Positions 53,832 to 62,767 of a DNA stretch of 64,000 nucleotides are shown here, piece by piece. Source of the DNA: Ruegeria intermedia (GTDB lineage: Bacteria; Pseudomonadota; Alphaproteobacteria; Rhodobacterales; Rhodobacteraceae); contig NZ_FQVK01000008.1 of the NCBI RefSeq assembly GCF_900129345.1, positions 1 through 64,000 on the forward strand, given 5' to 3'. How positions within the stretch are numbered: position 1 is the first letter of the stretch; each line of letters begins with the position of its first letter. Made by a program: the position numbers and the translations under genes. The notes beneath the pieces were generated by a model. The model was not told where the DNA came from. It saw nothing but the letters and a program-made list of their open reading frames with translations, and searched no databases.

Positions 53832-53877
53832 TTTCGAACGGGGTAGGACAACCGGCAAACGTTACAGGATAACATCG

Positions 53878-54972
53878 ATGAGTCTGATTCCCGACATCAC
53901 CGAATTGCTGGCGCGCGCGCGCGCGGATCTGCGCATGGGCGTTCCCGTGGTGCTGGTCGATGACGGCGGCGGTGGCGTGGTGGCCGCGGCGGCCGAGACC
54001 CTGGGGCCGCAACGGCTGTCCGATCTGCGCGGTCTGGGCGATCAGCCCGTGGTGGCCATCACCAACCGCCGGGCCGAGACCCTGAAGGCGCGCGCCTATG
54101 ACGGCGATCTGGCCCGAGTCGTCATCCCCGCCGATGCCGACCTTGCCTGGGTGCAGGCGGTGGCAGACCCGTCCGACGACCTTGATGCGCCGATGAAAGG
54201 TCCGCTGATGACCCAGCGGAGCGGCCATACCAACCTGCACCGAATCGCCATCGCCCTGGCCAAGACCGCGCGCCTGCTGCCGGCGGCGGTTGTCGTACCG
54301 GTCGAAGACGGGCACGCGTTTGCCGCGTCCCATGGGCTGACCTGCATCGACCATGCCCGCGCCGCCCCGCACCTGGCCGATCGCAGCCCCCTGCACGAGG
54401 TGGTCGCGGCCCGCCTGCCGATGGAGGTCTCCGAGGCCGGGCGGCTGCATGTGTTTCGCCCCGAGGACGGTGGTGAAGAACACTATGCCATCGAAATCGG
54501 TCGGCCGGACCGTTCGAAACCGGTTCTGGCGCGGCTGCATTCGGCCTGTTTCACCGGCGACCTGATGGGCAGCCTGAAATGCGATTGCGGCCCGCAGCTG
54601 CGCGGCGCCCTGGCTCAAATGGGAGCCGAGGGCCACGGCGTTCTGCTGTACCTGAACCAGGAGGGCCGCGGGATCGGCCTCGCCAACAAGATGCGCGCCT
54701 ATTTCCTGCAGGATCAGGGGTTCGACACGGTCGAGGCCAACCACCGGCTTGGGTTCGAGGATGACGAGCGCGACTTCCGCCTCGGGTCCGACATCCTGAA
54801 GTCACTGGGCTTCAGTTCGGTGCGGCTGCTGACCAACAACCCCGCCAAGATCGCGATGATGGAGCGCACCGGGATCGCCGTTACCGAACGGGTGCCGCTA
54901 AAGGTCGGCGAAACCGCGCATAATCGCGGCTATCTGGCGACCAAGGCGGCCAAGTCAGGCCATCTGCTGTGA
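53878..54972 (+). CDS. ribA: GTP cyclohydrolase II with degenerate N-terminal RibB-like domain
   Basis: The C-terminal 190 residues of this 364-residue protein are a GTP cyclohydrolase II: HSACFTGDLMGSLKCDCG gives zinc ligands Cys224, Cys235 and Cys237, and LNQEGRGIGLANKMRAY follows. The first 175 residues (DLRMGVPVVLVDDGGGGVV onward) look like a DHBP synthase (RibB) fold that has lost the DREnEGDL metal-binding loop. The enzyme starts riboflavin synthesis by opening GTP. The N-domain is a probable pseudo-enzyme or structural module. The stop overlaps the next gene (GTGA). Confidence 0.88.
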   Translation: MSLIPDITELLARARADLRMGVPVVLVDDGGGGVVAAAAETLGPQRLSDLRGLGDQPVVAITNRRAETLKARAYDGDLARVVIPADADLAWVQAVADPSDDLDAPMKGPLMTQRSGHTNLHRIAIALAKTARLLPAAVVVPVEDGHAFAASHGLTCIDHARAAPHLADRSPLHEVVAARLPMEVSEAGRLHVFRPEDGGEEHYAIEIGRPDRSKPVLARLHSACFTGDLMGSLKCDCGPQLRGALAQMGAEGHGVLLYLNQEGRGIGLANKMRAYFLQDQGFDTVEANHRLGFEDDERDFRLGSDILKSLGFSSVRLLTNNPAKIAMMERTGIAVTERVPLKVGETAHNRGYLATKAAKSGHLL

Positions 54973-55469
54973 ACCCGAACGATCTGGTCCTGTCCCGGCG
55001 CGGCCTGCGGTTTCGCGGCAAGACGTTCCCCTGCTCGATCGGCAAAGGCGGGCTGACCAACGCCAAACGCGAAGGCGACGGTGCCACCCCGACCGGTGTT
55101 CTGCGGATCGTCGGTATGCTGTACCGCCCCGACCGGGTCGCGCCACCCGCCCCCTGGGCCCTGCCAATCGGGCCGCGCGACCTGTGGTCGGATGACGGCG
55201 CCGACCCGGACTACAACCGGCATGTGCGGGCGCCGCACGGGTTCAGCCATGAAAGCCTTCGGCGGGCCGATCCGCTGTATGATCTGGTTCTGATCACCGA
55301 CTGGAACTGGCCCGATGCGGTGCCGGAACGCGGATCAGCCATCTTCATCCACCAATGGCGCCGGCCGGGTTATCCGACCGAGGGCTGCCTGGCCTTCCGC
55401 CGTGACCACCTGCATTGGATCGCGCGGCGGGTGGCCCCGGGCAGCCGGGTCATCATTCCCCGGTCTTGA
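54969..55469 (+). CDS. L,D-transpeptidase (YkuD) family protein
   Basis: This 166-residue YkuD catalytic domain has a motif of the H-x-n-S/T-x-G-C type, seen as HQWRRPGYPTEGCLAF with the nucleophile Cys. There is no signal peptide, so either another localisation route is used or it acts in the cytoplasm on a different substrate, as proposed for ErfK-like short forms. The start is GTG inside the ribA stop (GTGA), so translation is coupled to riboflavin synthesis. It converges on yggS with a 17-base overlap. Confidence 0.82.
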   Translation: MNPNDLVLSRRGLRFRGKTFPCSIGKGGLTNAKREGDGATPTGVLRIVGMLYRPDRVAPPAPWALPIGPRDLWSDDGADPDYNRHVRAPHGFSHESLRRADPLYDLVLITDWNWPDAVPERGSAIFIHQWRRPGYPTEGCLAFRRDHLHWIARRVAPGSRVIIPRS

Positions 55470-56112
55470 CCCGTTCGCCAAAGATCGCCGACCCGACCCG
55501 AACATGGGTGGCGCCCAACGCGATCGCGGTTTCGAAATCGCCGCTCATGCCCATCGAGAGACCTTGCAGTCCGTTTCGCGCGGCGATCTTGGCCAGAAGG
55601 GCGAAATGCAGCGCCGGTTCCTCGTGCACCGGCGGGATGCACATCAGGCCGCGCACCGGCAGGTCCAGGCCCCGGCATTCGCCGATGAAGGCATCCGCTT
55701 CGGCGGGAAGAACGCCGGCCTTCTGCGGTTCCTCTCCGGTGTTGACCTGAATGAACAGATCCGGGCAGGTGCCTATCTCCTGCGCCAGCCGCGCCAGTGT
55801 TTTGGCCAGCTTGGGCCGGTCCACTGAATGGATAGCATTGCACAGCTCCATCGCCTGCCGCGCCTTGTTGGTCTGCAGCGGGCCGATCAGATGCAGGTCG
55901 ATGCCGGGAAACCGCTCGCGGAAGGCGGGCCATTTCGCTGCGGCCTCCTGCACCCGGTTTTCTCCGAAACAGCGGTGGCCCTGTTCAAGAACCGCTTCGA
56001 CCCGGTCATTGGGTTGGACCTTGGAAACGGCGATCAGGGTCACGGACCCAAGCGACCGCCCGGCGGCGGCTTCGGCCTTTGCGATGCGATCTTTGATGTC
56101 CTGCAACGACAT
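55453..56112 (-). CDS. YggS-family PLP homeostasis protein
   Basis: This 219-residue alanine-racemase-fold TIM barrel has the PLP lysine at Lys31 in IAVSKVQPND and the family segments GHRCFGENRVQEA, LIGPLQTNKARQAM and GMSGDFETAIALGATHVRVG. It binds pyridoxal phosphate and adjusts its cellular level. It is monocistronic, with the porin terminator immediately before its start. Confidence 0.93.
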   Translation of the reverse strand: MSLQDIKDRIAKAEAAAGRSLGSVTLIAVSKVQPNDRVEAVLEQGHRCFGENRVQEAAAKWPAFRERFPGIDLHLIGPLQTNKARQAMELCNAIHSVDRPKLAKTLARLAQEIGTCPDLFIQVNTGEEPQKAGVLPAEADAFIGECRGLDLPVRGLMCIPPVHEEPALHFALLAKIAARNGLQGLSMGMSGDFETAIALGATHVRVGSAIFGERVKTGE

Positions 56113-56160
56113 GGTTTTCCCCCGTTCCGGTTTTGCGCCAGAAAAACACCATGTCGGCGC

Positions 56161-56190
56161 AAAAGAAAAGGGCGGGTCCGAAGACCCGCC
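56161..56190 (-). terminator. Intrinsic terminator of the porin gene
   Basis: On the minus strand GGCGGGTC-TTCG-GACCCGCC forms a perfect 8-bp stem closed by a UUCG tetraloop, one of the most stable RNA loops. The T-rich run CTTTTCTTTT follows at 56170-56161. It ends 24 bp after the porin stop codon. Confidence 0.93.
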
Positions 56191-56214
56191 CCAAACCTTG
56201 CGGTTCAGATCAAC

Positions 56215-57207
56215 TTAGAAGTTGAACTGAGCACCGAAGTCGGCACGCAGGGTCGAGTCTGCGCAGACGTCGCAGTCCGACACACCGATACCACCGCGCA
56301 GCGATGCGCCGCCGCCCAGGTCGTAAATGGCGCCGATGCCGTAGTTCTGGGTGTCGGCGTCAGCCGAACCGTCACCGTAGGCGAAGGTCAGAGTGGTTGC
56401 TGCGCCCAGGTTGTAGGCCAGCGACAGACCGTAGGCGGTGCCGTCGGTGGTTGCAACTTCGGTTGCGTCGTCAGCAACGAACAGGGTGCCCGACAGGTCA
56501 CCGAACTCAGCACCCAGGGTCAGGACGGTCAGGCTCGGGTCGCTGCCTGCGCCACCGTCGGTCTGACCGTAGGCCAGAGCGGCCGTGATGTTGTTGAAGG
56601 TGTAGGTTGCGCTGATGTCCCAACGGTCGGCGTCGGTTGCAACACCGGCCGAGTAGGTGGTGCGCTGGTCATAGGAAGCGCCGAATGCGAAGTCGCCGAC
56701 TGCGTACTGGAAGAACACAGCGTTTGCGCCCGAACCGGTCGGCGAGTAGCCCAGGAAGTCATAGTCGACGCCCGAGTACTGACCGATGAAGCTTTCCAGG
56801 CCCGGCTCGTTGCCGTAGTAGTTGGCCAGGTTGTCGAAGGCGCCGGAAACGTTGCCCGCGTCAACACGCAGACCACCGTAGATGACCGAGAAACGTGCGC
56901 CGTTCAGACCAGCCGAGTTGGCTTCGCCGGTCGAGGCGTTTTCGTCGGCCTGCAGACGAACGCGAGCTTCAAAGCGGACGCCACCGTCGGTTTCCGCGAT
57001 GCCGTCGATGTTCAGACGGAAGCGCGAAACCAGGATGGTGTCGTCGCCTGCGAACACGTTGGTCGCGCCGCTTGCAGTGGTGGTGGTCACGGCACGGTCT
57101 TCCAGGTAGCCCAGACCAAAGCGGCCATAGCCGCTGAACTTGACTTCGGCCGCGGCAACCGATGCGGTTGCGATCAGTGCGGTCGATGCGAAGAGAACTT
57201 TTTTCAT
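56215..57207 (-). CDS. Rhodobacter-type general porin
   Basis: This 330-residue protein has a signal peptide MKKVLFASTALIATASVAAA, then EVKFSGYGRFGLGY and alternating beta strands to a terminal aromatic FGAQFNF, the C-terminal signature of outer-membrane beta barrels. About 16 strands are expected. It forms diffusion pores for small solutes. Two cysteines near the C-terminus (SDCDVC) are unusual for porins and may form a disulfide. It has its own UUCG-type terminator and is preceded by a 270-bp divergent region. Confidence 0.9.
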   Translation of the reverse strand: MKKVLFASTALIATASVAAAEVKFSGYGRFGLGYLEDRAVTTTTASGATNVFAGDDTILVSRFRLNIDGIAETDGGVRFEARVRLQADENASTGEANSAGLNGARFSVIYGGLRVDAGNVSGAFDNLANYYGNEPGLESFIGQYSGVDYDFLGYSPTGSGANAVFFQYAVGDFAFGASYDQRTTYSAGVATDADRWDISATYTFNNITAALAYGQTDGGAGSDPSLTVLTLGAEFGDLSGTLFVADDATEVATTDGTAYGLSLAYNLGAATTLTFAYGDGSADADTQNYGIGAIYDLGGGASLRGGIGVSDCDVCADSTLRADFGAQFNF

Positions 57208-57477
57208 CTTGTTTCCCTCGGTTTCAGTAATTTCTACTCGACACATGCCTGCTGCACATGTCTCAGCACGCAGACCGTTTCGCTCTTTTTGCCCCCTCAG
57301 CGCAAGCTTGCCTTAATTCTTTTGCAGTCATTGCCCCGGAATTGGTGCAAGGATGCCACAGTCGGTCCGAGGGCGTGTTTTCGGTACCGCCAGGCCACCT
57401 TTGGAAAGAATGGGCTTGTTGCAACACAACAGCTTGTCTAGGAGTATCATCCAACAGTTTAAACAGCAGAACAGGAC

Positions 57478-57975
57478 ATGCCGACGATGCGCCTGCAGAC
57501 GATTTCGGGTTTGTTGATTTTGACCGTCTCGGTTGCGGCCTGCGGACAGAATCGCTCGGCACAGCCCAATCCGAACTATCTGAGCACCGACAGCACCCGC
57601 ACCGAAGAGCGTGAGTTGAACGATCCGAACCGTTCGACCATCTGGGATGTGTTCGGCCCCAACAACTCGGAACAGGTCACCCAGGTCAACAGGTACCTGT
57701 GGGCGGCCTCGCTGGATGTGCTGAACTTCCTGCCCATCGAAGAGGTGGATCCGTTTACCGGCGTGATCGTAACGGGTTACGGCAAACCGCCGGGCGGCGG
57801 GCGGTCGTACCGCGCGACCGTTCACATCAAGGATCCGGCGCTGGCGGCGCGGTCCCTGTCGGTGGCGCTGCAGACCAGCGGGGGCGCGCCGGTCAGCGCC
57901 GCCACCACCCGCGCCGTCGAGGACGCGATCCTGTCGCGGGCACGCCAGCTGCGGATCGCGGACAACAAGCTCTAG
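57478..57975 (+). CDS. DUF3576-domain lipoprotein
   Basis: This 165-residue protein has a lipobox VSVAAC (Cys22). The conserved DUF3576 segment is STIWDVFGPNNSEQVTQVNRYLWAASLDVLNFLPIEEVDPFTGVIVTGYG. Family members in alphaproteobacteria lie beside leuS and the LPS-assembly gene lptE, as here. The function is unknown; an envelope role is inferred from lipidation and position. Confidence 0.88.
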   Translation: MPTMRLQTISGLLILTVSVAACGQNRSAQPNPNYLSTDSTRTEERELNDPNRSTIWDVFGPNNSEQVTQVNRYLWAASLDVLNFLPIEEVDPFTGVIVTGYGKPPGGGRSYRATVHIKDPALAARSLSVALQTSGGAPVSAATTRAVEDAILSRARQLRIADNKL

Positions 57976-58003
57976 CAACCCGCAGAAAATCACAATATTA
58001 CCA

Positions 58004-58027
58004 CGCCGGGCCCCTGCCCGGCGTTTT
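58004..58027 (+). terminator. Intrinsic terminator before leuS
   Basis: CGCCGGGC-CCCT-GCCCGGCG forms a perfect 8-bp stem (58004-58023) followed by TTTT. It ends the DUF3576 transcript and separates it from leuS. Confidence 0.88.
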
Positions 58028-58044
58028 CATTCACGAAGGACCGC

Positions 58045-60585
58045 ATGATGTCGCGTTACTCGGCCAACGAAATCGAAGCAAAATGGCAAGAGGCCTGGGA
58101 CAAGGCCGGGATCTTCACCGCCAAACGGACGGCGGACAAGCCGAAATACTACGTGCTGGAAATGTTCCCCTACCCGTCGGGGCGTATCCACATGGGGCAT
58201 GTGCGCAACTACACCATGGGTGACGTGATCGCGCGCTACAAGCTGAGCACCGGGCACAACGTGCTGCACCCGATGGGCTGGGACGCTTTCGGGATGCCGG
58301 CGGAAAACGCCGCAATGGCCATCGGCGGCCACCCCAAGGACTGGACCTATGGCAACATCGCCGACATGCGCGCGCAGATGAAGCCCTTGGGCCTGTCGAT
58401 CGACTGGTCGCGCGAATTCGCGACCTGCGACCCGGAATATTACGGCCAGCAGCAGGCGCTGTTCCTGGACATGCTGGAGGCGGGGCTGGTCTATCGCAAG
58501 AACGCCGTGGTCAACTGGGACCCGGTGGACATGACCGTTCTGGCCAACGAGCAGGTGGAAAACGGCCGCGGCTGGCGCTCGGGCGCGCTGGTCGAGCGGC
58601 GCGAGCTGACCCAGTGGTTCTTCAAGATCTCGGATTTCGCCGAAGAGCTGCTCGAGGCGCTGGATACGCTCGAGAACTGGCCCGCCAAGGTGCGGCTGAT
58701 GCAGGAAAACTGGATCGGCAAGTCGCGCGGGCTGGAATTCGCCTTCGAGCGCACCGACGGCGGCGCGCCGATCACCGTCTATACCACGCGACCCGACACG
58801 CTGCTGGGGGCCTCGTTCGTGGGCATCTCGCCCGATCACCCGATCGCCAAGCAGCTTGAGGCAGAGAACCCCGAAGTCGCTGAATTCGTTGCCGAATGCC
58901 GCAAGGGTGGCACAACCGAAGAGGCCATCGAAACCGCCGAGAAACTGGGTTTCGACACCGGGATCCGCGTCAAGCATCCGCTGGACGCGAACTGGGAGCT
59001 GCCGGTCTGGATCGCGAATTTCATCCTGATGGATTACGGCACCGGCGCGATCTTTGCCTGCCCCGCGCATGACCAGCGCGACTTGGATTTCTGCCGCAAA
59101 TATGACCTGCCGGTGATCGACACCTTCTTTGCGCTGGATGACGACACGCCGGTGGACAAGATCGCTTTCGTCCCGCCGAAAGAGCAGAAAGTGCGCTGGG
59201 TCAACCATTTCGCCGGTCTGACCGAGGCCACAGGGCAAGAGGCGATCGACGCGACCATCGCGTTTGCCGAGAAGGCCGGCTGGGGCAAAGGCGTCACCAA
59301 GTACCGCCTGCGCGACTGGGGCCTGTCGCGCCAGCGCTACTGGGGCTGTCCGATCCCGGTGGTGCATTGCGACGATTGCGGCGTGGTGCCCGAAAAGAAG
59401 GAAAACCTGCCGATTCGCCTGCCCGACGATGTCACCTTTGACAAACCGGGCAACCCGCTGGACCGTCACCCGACCTGGCGCGACTGTGCCTGCCCGTCCT
59501 GCGGCAAACCGGCCAAGCGCGAAACCGACACGATGGACACGTTTGTCGATTCGTCGTGGTATTTCGCCCGTTTCACGGCGCCGCGCGCTCAAACGCCCAC
59601 CGATCTGGCCGAGGCCGAATACTGGATGAACGTGGACCAGTATATCGGCGGCATCGAACACGCGATCCTGCACCTGCTGTATTCGCGGTTCTTCGCCCGC
59701 GCCATGCATCTGACGGGGCATCTGCCGAAAAAGGCGATCGAGCCGTTCGACGCGCTGTTCACCCAAGGCATGGTCACCCATGAAATCTATCAGACCCGCG
59801 ACGACAAGGGCCGCCCGGTCTATCACCTGCCGGAAGAAGTCGAGGACGGCAAGCTGAAGGCGACGGGCGAGCCGGTCGAGATCATCCCCTCGGCCAAGAT
59901 GTCGAAATCGAAGAAGAACGTGGTGGACCCGGTCAGCATCATCTCGGCCTTCGGGGCGGATACCGCGCGCTGGTTCGTGCTGTCCGATTCGCCGCCCGAG
60001 CGTGACGTGGAATGGACCGCCGCCGGCGCCGAGGCCGCGCACAAGCACCTCAGCCGCGTGCATCGCATCGTGTCCGAGATCGCCGCGTCCGACGCCCCAG
60101 CCAATGCCGAGGACGAAGCGCTGCTGCGCGAGATGCACAAGACCATTCACGACGTGACCGGCGGGGTCGAATCCTTCGGCTTCAACGCCTCGATCGCCAA
60201 GCTCTATGCCTTTACCAACACGCTGGCCAAATCCAAGGCGGGCGCGCAGGCCAAGCGGCAGGCGGCCAAGACGCTGGCGCAGCTGATGTCGCCGATGACG
60301 CCGCACCTGTCCGAAGAGCTGTGGCAGATGCTGGGCGGTGAAGGTCTGGTGGCGCTGGCGCCCTGGCCGGTGGCGGACGAGTCGATGCTGGTCGATGACA
60401 CCGTCACCCTGCCCATCCAGATCAACGGCAAACGCCGCGCCGAAATCAGCGTGGCCAAGGATCTGGACAAGACGCAGGTTGAAAAAATCGTGCTCAGCAC
60501 CGAAGCTGTGCAAAAGGCGCTGAATGGCGCCGCTCCGAAGAAGGTGATCGTTGTTCCGGGCCGGATCGTGAATGTCGTTGTTTGA
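58045..60585 (+). CDS. leuS: Leucyl-tRNA synthetase
   Basis: This 846-residue class Ia synthetase has the HIGH-type motif HMGH in [15 protein letters not shown], a CP1 editing domain with [12 protein letters not shown] near residue 245, and the KMSKS loop [10 protein letters not shown]. The zinc-region cysteines (CDDCG, CPSCG) are also present. The length fits the bacterial enzyme. The start is the first of two adjacent ATGs. The end overlaps lptE by 14 bases. Confidence 0.97.
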   Translation: MMSRYSANEIEAKWQEAWDKAGIFTAKRTADKPKYYVLEMFPYPSGRIHMGHVRNYTMGDVIARYKLSTGHNVLHPMGWDAFGMPAENAAMAIGGHPKDWTYGNIADMRAQMKPLGLSIDWSREFATCDPEYYGQQQALFLDMLEAGLVYRKNAVVNWDPVDMTVLANEQVENGRGWRSGALVERRELTQWFFKISDFAEELLEALDTLENWPAKVRLMQENWIGKSRGLEFAFERTDGGAPITVYTTRPDTLLGASFVGISPDHPIAKQLEAENPEVAEFVAECRKGGTTEEAIETAEKLGFDTGIRVKHPLDANWELPVWIANFILMDYGTGAIFACPAHDQRDLDFCRKYDLPVIDTFFALDDDTPVDKIAFVPPKEQKVRWVNHFAGLTEATGQEAIDATIAFAEKAGWGKGVTKYRLRDWGLSRQRYWGCPIPVVHCDDCGVVPEKKENLPIRLPDDVTFDKPGNPLDRHPTWRDCACPSCGKPAKRETDTMDTFVDSSWYFARFTAPRAQTPTDLAEAEYWMNVDQYIGGIEHAILHLLYSRFFARAMHLTGHLPKKAIEPFDALFTQGMVTHEIYQTRDDKGRPVYHLPEEVEDGKLKATGEPVEIIPSAKMSKSKKNVVDPVSIISAFGADTARWFVLSDSPPERDVEWTAAGAEAAHKHLSRVHRIVSEIAASDAPANAEDEALLREMHKTIHDVTGGVESFGFNASIAKLYAFTNTLAKSKAGAQAKRQAAKTLAQLMSPMTPHLSEELWQMLGGEGLVALAPWPVADESMLVDDTVTLPIQINGKRRAEISVAKDLDKTQVEKIVLSTEAVQKALNGAAPKKVIVVPGRIVNVVV

Positions 60586-61072
60586 CCGCAGAAAACTGCT
60601 GCTGCCGCTGGCGGCCTGCGCGCTGGCGGCAGCCTGCGGGTTTCAACCCGTCTACGCGCCGGGGGGAACCGGCGCGGCGCTTTACGGCAGGGTTGCGGTC
60701 TCGGCACCCGACACGGTCGAAAGCTACCTGCTGGTGCAAAATCTCGAGCAACGGCTCGGGCGCAGTTCGAATTCAGTCGGCGACTACGTGTTGAACGTGA
60801 AGGTTGAAACCGCAACGCGGGGGGCTGCGATTACGACGACCAACGAAACCAACCGCTATTCGATCGATGGGCGCGCCACGTTCGCGTTGACGTCGAACGA
60901 AACCGGCCAGGTCGTCGCGTCGGGCACCGTGACCGATTTCGTGGGCTATTCAGCCGCGGGTTCGACGGTCTCGACCCTGGCAGACGAGCGGGACGCGAAA
61001 GAACGGCTGATGGTCATCCTGGCCGATCAGATCGTGACGCGCCTCTATACCGCGCCGGATCTGGCTTCATGA
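60572..61072 (+). CDS. lptE: LPS-assembly lipoprotein LptE
   Basis: This 166-residue protein has a lipobox ALAAAC (Cys22) followed by [12 protein letters not shown] and an alternating beta/alpha pattern to [12 protein letters not shown], as in LptE. It plugs LptD during lipopolysaccharide insertion. The start overlaps leuS by 14 bases and the stop overlaps holA by four. leuS-lptE-holA is a widely conserved gene order. Confidence 0.92.
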   Translation: MSLFDRRKLLLPLAACALAAACGFQPVYAPGGTGAALYGRVAVSAPDTVESYLLVQNLEQRLGRSSNSVGDYVLNVKVETATRGAAITTTNETNRYSIDGRATFALTSNETGQVVASGTVTDFVGYSAAGSTVSTLADERDAKERLMVILADQIVTRLYTAPDLAS

Positions 61073-62097
61073 AACTTTCGCCACGCGAGGCTGACGGGTA
61101 TTTCTCCAACCCGGACCCCGACAAGACGGGCCTTCTGATCTACGGCGCCGACGCGATGCGCGTGGCGTTGAAACGCCAGCAGGTTCTGGCCGCGCTGCTT
61201 GGCCCCACCGCCGAGGAAGAGATGCGCCTGACCCGGATGCCCGGCGCCGATCTGCGCGGCGACCCGGCCATGCTGCTGGATGCGGTCAAGGCGGTCGGGT
61301 TCTTCCCCGGCCCGCGCGCCGTTTTTGTCGAGGACGCAACCGACTCGGTCGCCCCTGCGATTCTGACCGCGCTCGAGGACTGGGCCCCGGGCGACGCGCA
61401 GATTATCGTGACCGCGGGCCAGCTCAAGGCCAGTTCCAAGCTGCGCAAGGCGTTCGAGGCCCATCGCAACGCCTATGCGGTGGGCATCTACGACGACCCG
61501 CCCAGCCGCGCCGAGATCGAACGCGCGCTGGCACAGGCTGGCCTGACCGATATCCCGCGCGAGTCGATGGCGATGCTGGGGGATCTTGCGGCCGAGCTCA
61601 GCCCCGGCGATTTCGCGCAGACGCTGGAAAAGCTGGCCCTGTACAAACGCGGCGACGGCACCGCGCTGACGGTCGAGGACATCGAGGCCTGCGCCCCGCA
61701 ATCCAACGAGGCCGCGCTGGACGATGTTCTGAACGTGGTGGCCGAGGGCCGCGCGCCCGAGATCGGCCCGCTGATCCGTCGCCTGCAGGCGCAGGGCACC
61801 AACCCGGTGACGTTGTGCATCGGCGCCACGCGGCATTTCCGCACCCTCTATGCCTGTGCCTCGGACCCGGGCGGCGCGGCTCAGGGCATCGGCAAGCTGC
61901 GTCCGCCGATCTATGGCAAACGACGCGACCGCATCCTGCGGCAGGCGCAGGCCTGGGGAGCGCAGAAACTGCAGACCGCCCTGACCGTGCTGACCGATAC
62001 CGACCTGTCGCTGCGATCGGCCGGGCAGACCGCGCCGGCCATGGCGCTGGTCGAACGGGCGATGATCCGCATCGCCATGCTGGCCCGGTCACGCTGA
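61069..62097 (+). CDS. holA: DNA polymerase III subunit delta
   Basis: This 342-residue clamp-loader delta subunit has LLIYGADAMRVALKRQQ near the N-terminus (the degenerate nucleotide-binding region of delta) and VKAVGFFPGPRAVFVEDA. A C-terminal collar domain contains PPIYGKRRDRILRQAQAW. It opens the beta clamp for loading. Coupling to lptE by the ATGA overlap fits the known operon. Confidence 0.93.
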   Translation: MKLSPREADGYFSNPDPDKTGLLIYGADAMRVALKRQQVLAALLGPTAEEEMRLTRMPGADLRGDPAMLLDAVKAVGFFPGPRAVFVEDATDSVAPAILTALEDWAPGDAQIIVTAGQLKASSKLRKAFEAHRNAYAVGIYDDPPSRAEIERALAQAGLTDIPRESMAMLGDLAAELSPGDFAQTLEKLALYKRGDGTALTVEDIEACAPQSNEAALDDVLNVVAEGRAPEIGPLIRRLQAQGTNPVTLCIGATRHFRTLYACASDPGGAAQGIGKLRPPIYGKRRDRILRQAQAWGAQKLQTALTVLTDTDLSLRSAGQTAPAMALVERAMIRIAMLARSR

Positions 62098-62170
62098 CGT
62101 GACGGGGCGTCGGGCTTGACGCACCGCCCCGCGCCACCAACCTGTAGGTCAGCCAAGACAGGAGCACGGC

Positions 62171-62767
62171 ATGTACAAACTTTATGGACGCGTCCACAGC
62201 CGCGCTTCGCGGGTGATCTGGCTGCTCGAGGAATTGGGCCAGCCCTATGACCTGATCCCGGCGGGGCCGCATGACCCGCAGGTTCTGGCCCTGCATGAAT
62301 CCGGCAAGGTGCCGATCTTGCAGGTCGGCGATGCGGTGATTTCGGACAGCGTGGCGATCATGACCTACCTGGCCGACAAGCACGGCGCCTTCACCCATCC
62401 GGCCGGAACCCTGGAACGGGCTGAGCAGGATTCGCTGGTCAACGCCATGCTGGAAGAATTCGATGCGCCGCTGTGGCTGGCCACCCGGCACGCATTCATC
62501 CTGCCGCAGGACAAACGTGTTCCGCAGGTGGTCGAGGTCGCGAAATGGGAGTTCGACCACAGCTTCCAGCGCATGGGCCGCCGCTTCAAGGGCCCGTTCC
62601 TGCAAGGCGACAAGATGACGATCGCCGACATCCTGTGCGTTCATTGCATGAGCTGGGCCAAAACCGCCGATTTTCCGATGAATTCGGATGTGCTGAAAGC
62701 CTATGGCAAGGACCTGCGCGCGCGGCCGGCCTATCAGAGGCTGGGCGAATTGGCCAAAACCGCCTGA
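62171..62767 (+). CDS. Glutathione S-transferase
   Basis: This 198-residue protein has an N-terminal thioredoxin-like GST domain (RVHSRASRVIWLLEELGQPYDLIPAGP, VPILQVGDAVISDSVAIMTYLA, with the cis-Pro and Ser of the glutathione site) and an alpha-helical C-domain. The catalytic residue of the beta class is likely replaced by a Ser at the N-terminus. The substrate is unknown. A GGAGCACGGC ribosome region precedes the ATG. Its last 34 bases lie under the convergent flavoprotein gene. Confidence 0.9.
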   Translation: MYKLYGRVHSRASRVIWLLEELGQPYDLIPAGPHDPQVLALHESGKVPILQVGDAVISDSVAIMTYLADKHGAFTHPAGTLERAEQDSLVNAMLEEFDAPLWLATRHAFILPQDKRVPQVVEVAKWEFDHSFQRMGRRFKGPFLQGDKMTIADILCVHCMSWAKTADFPMNSDVLKAYGKDLRARPAYQRLGELAKTA

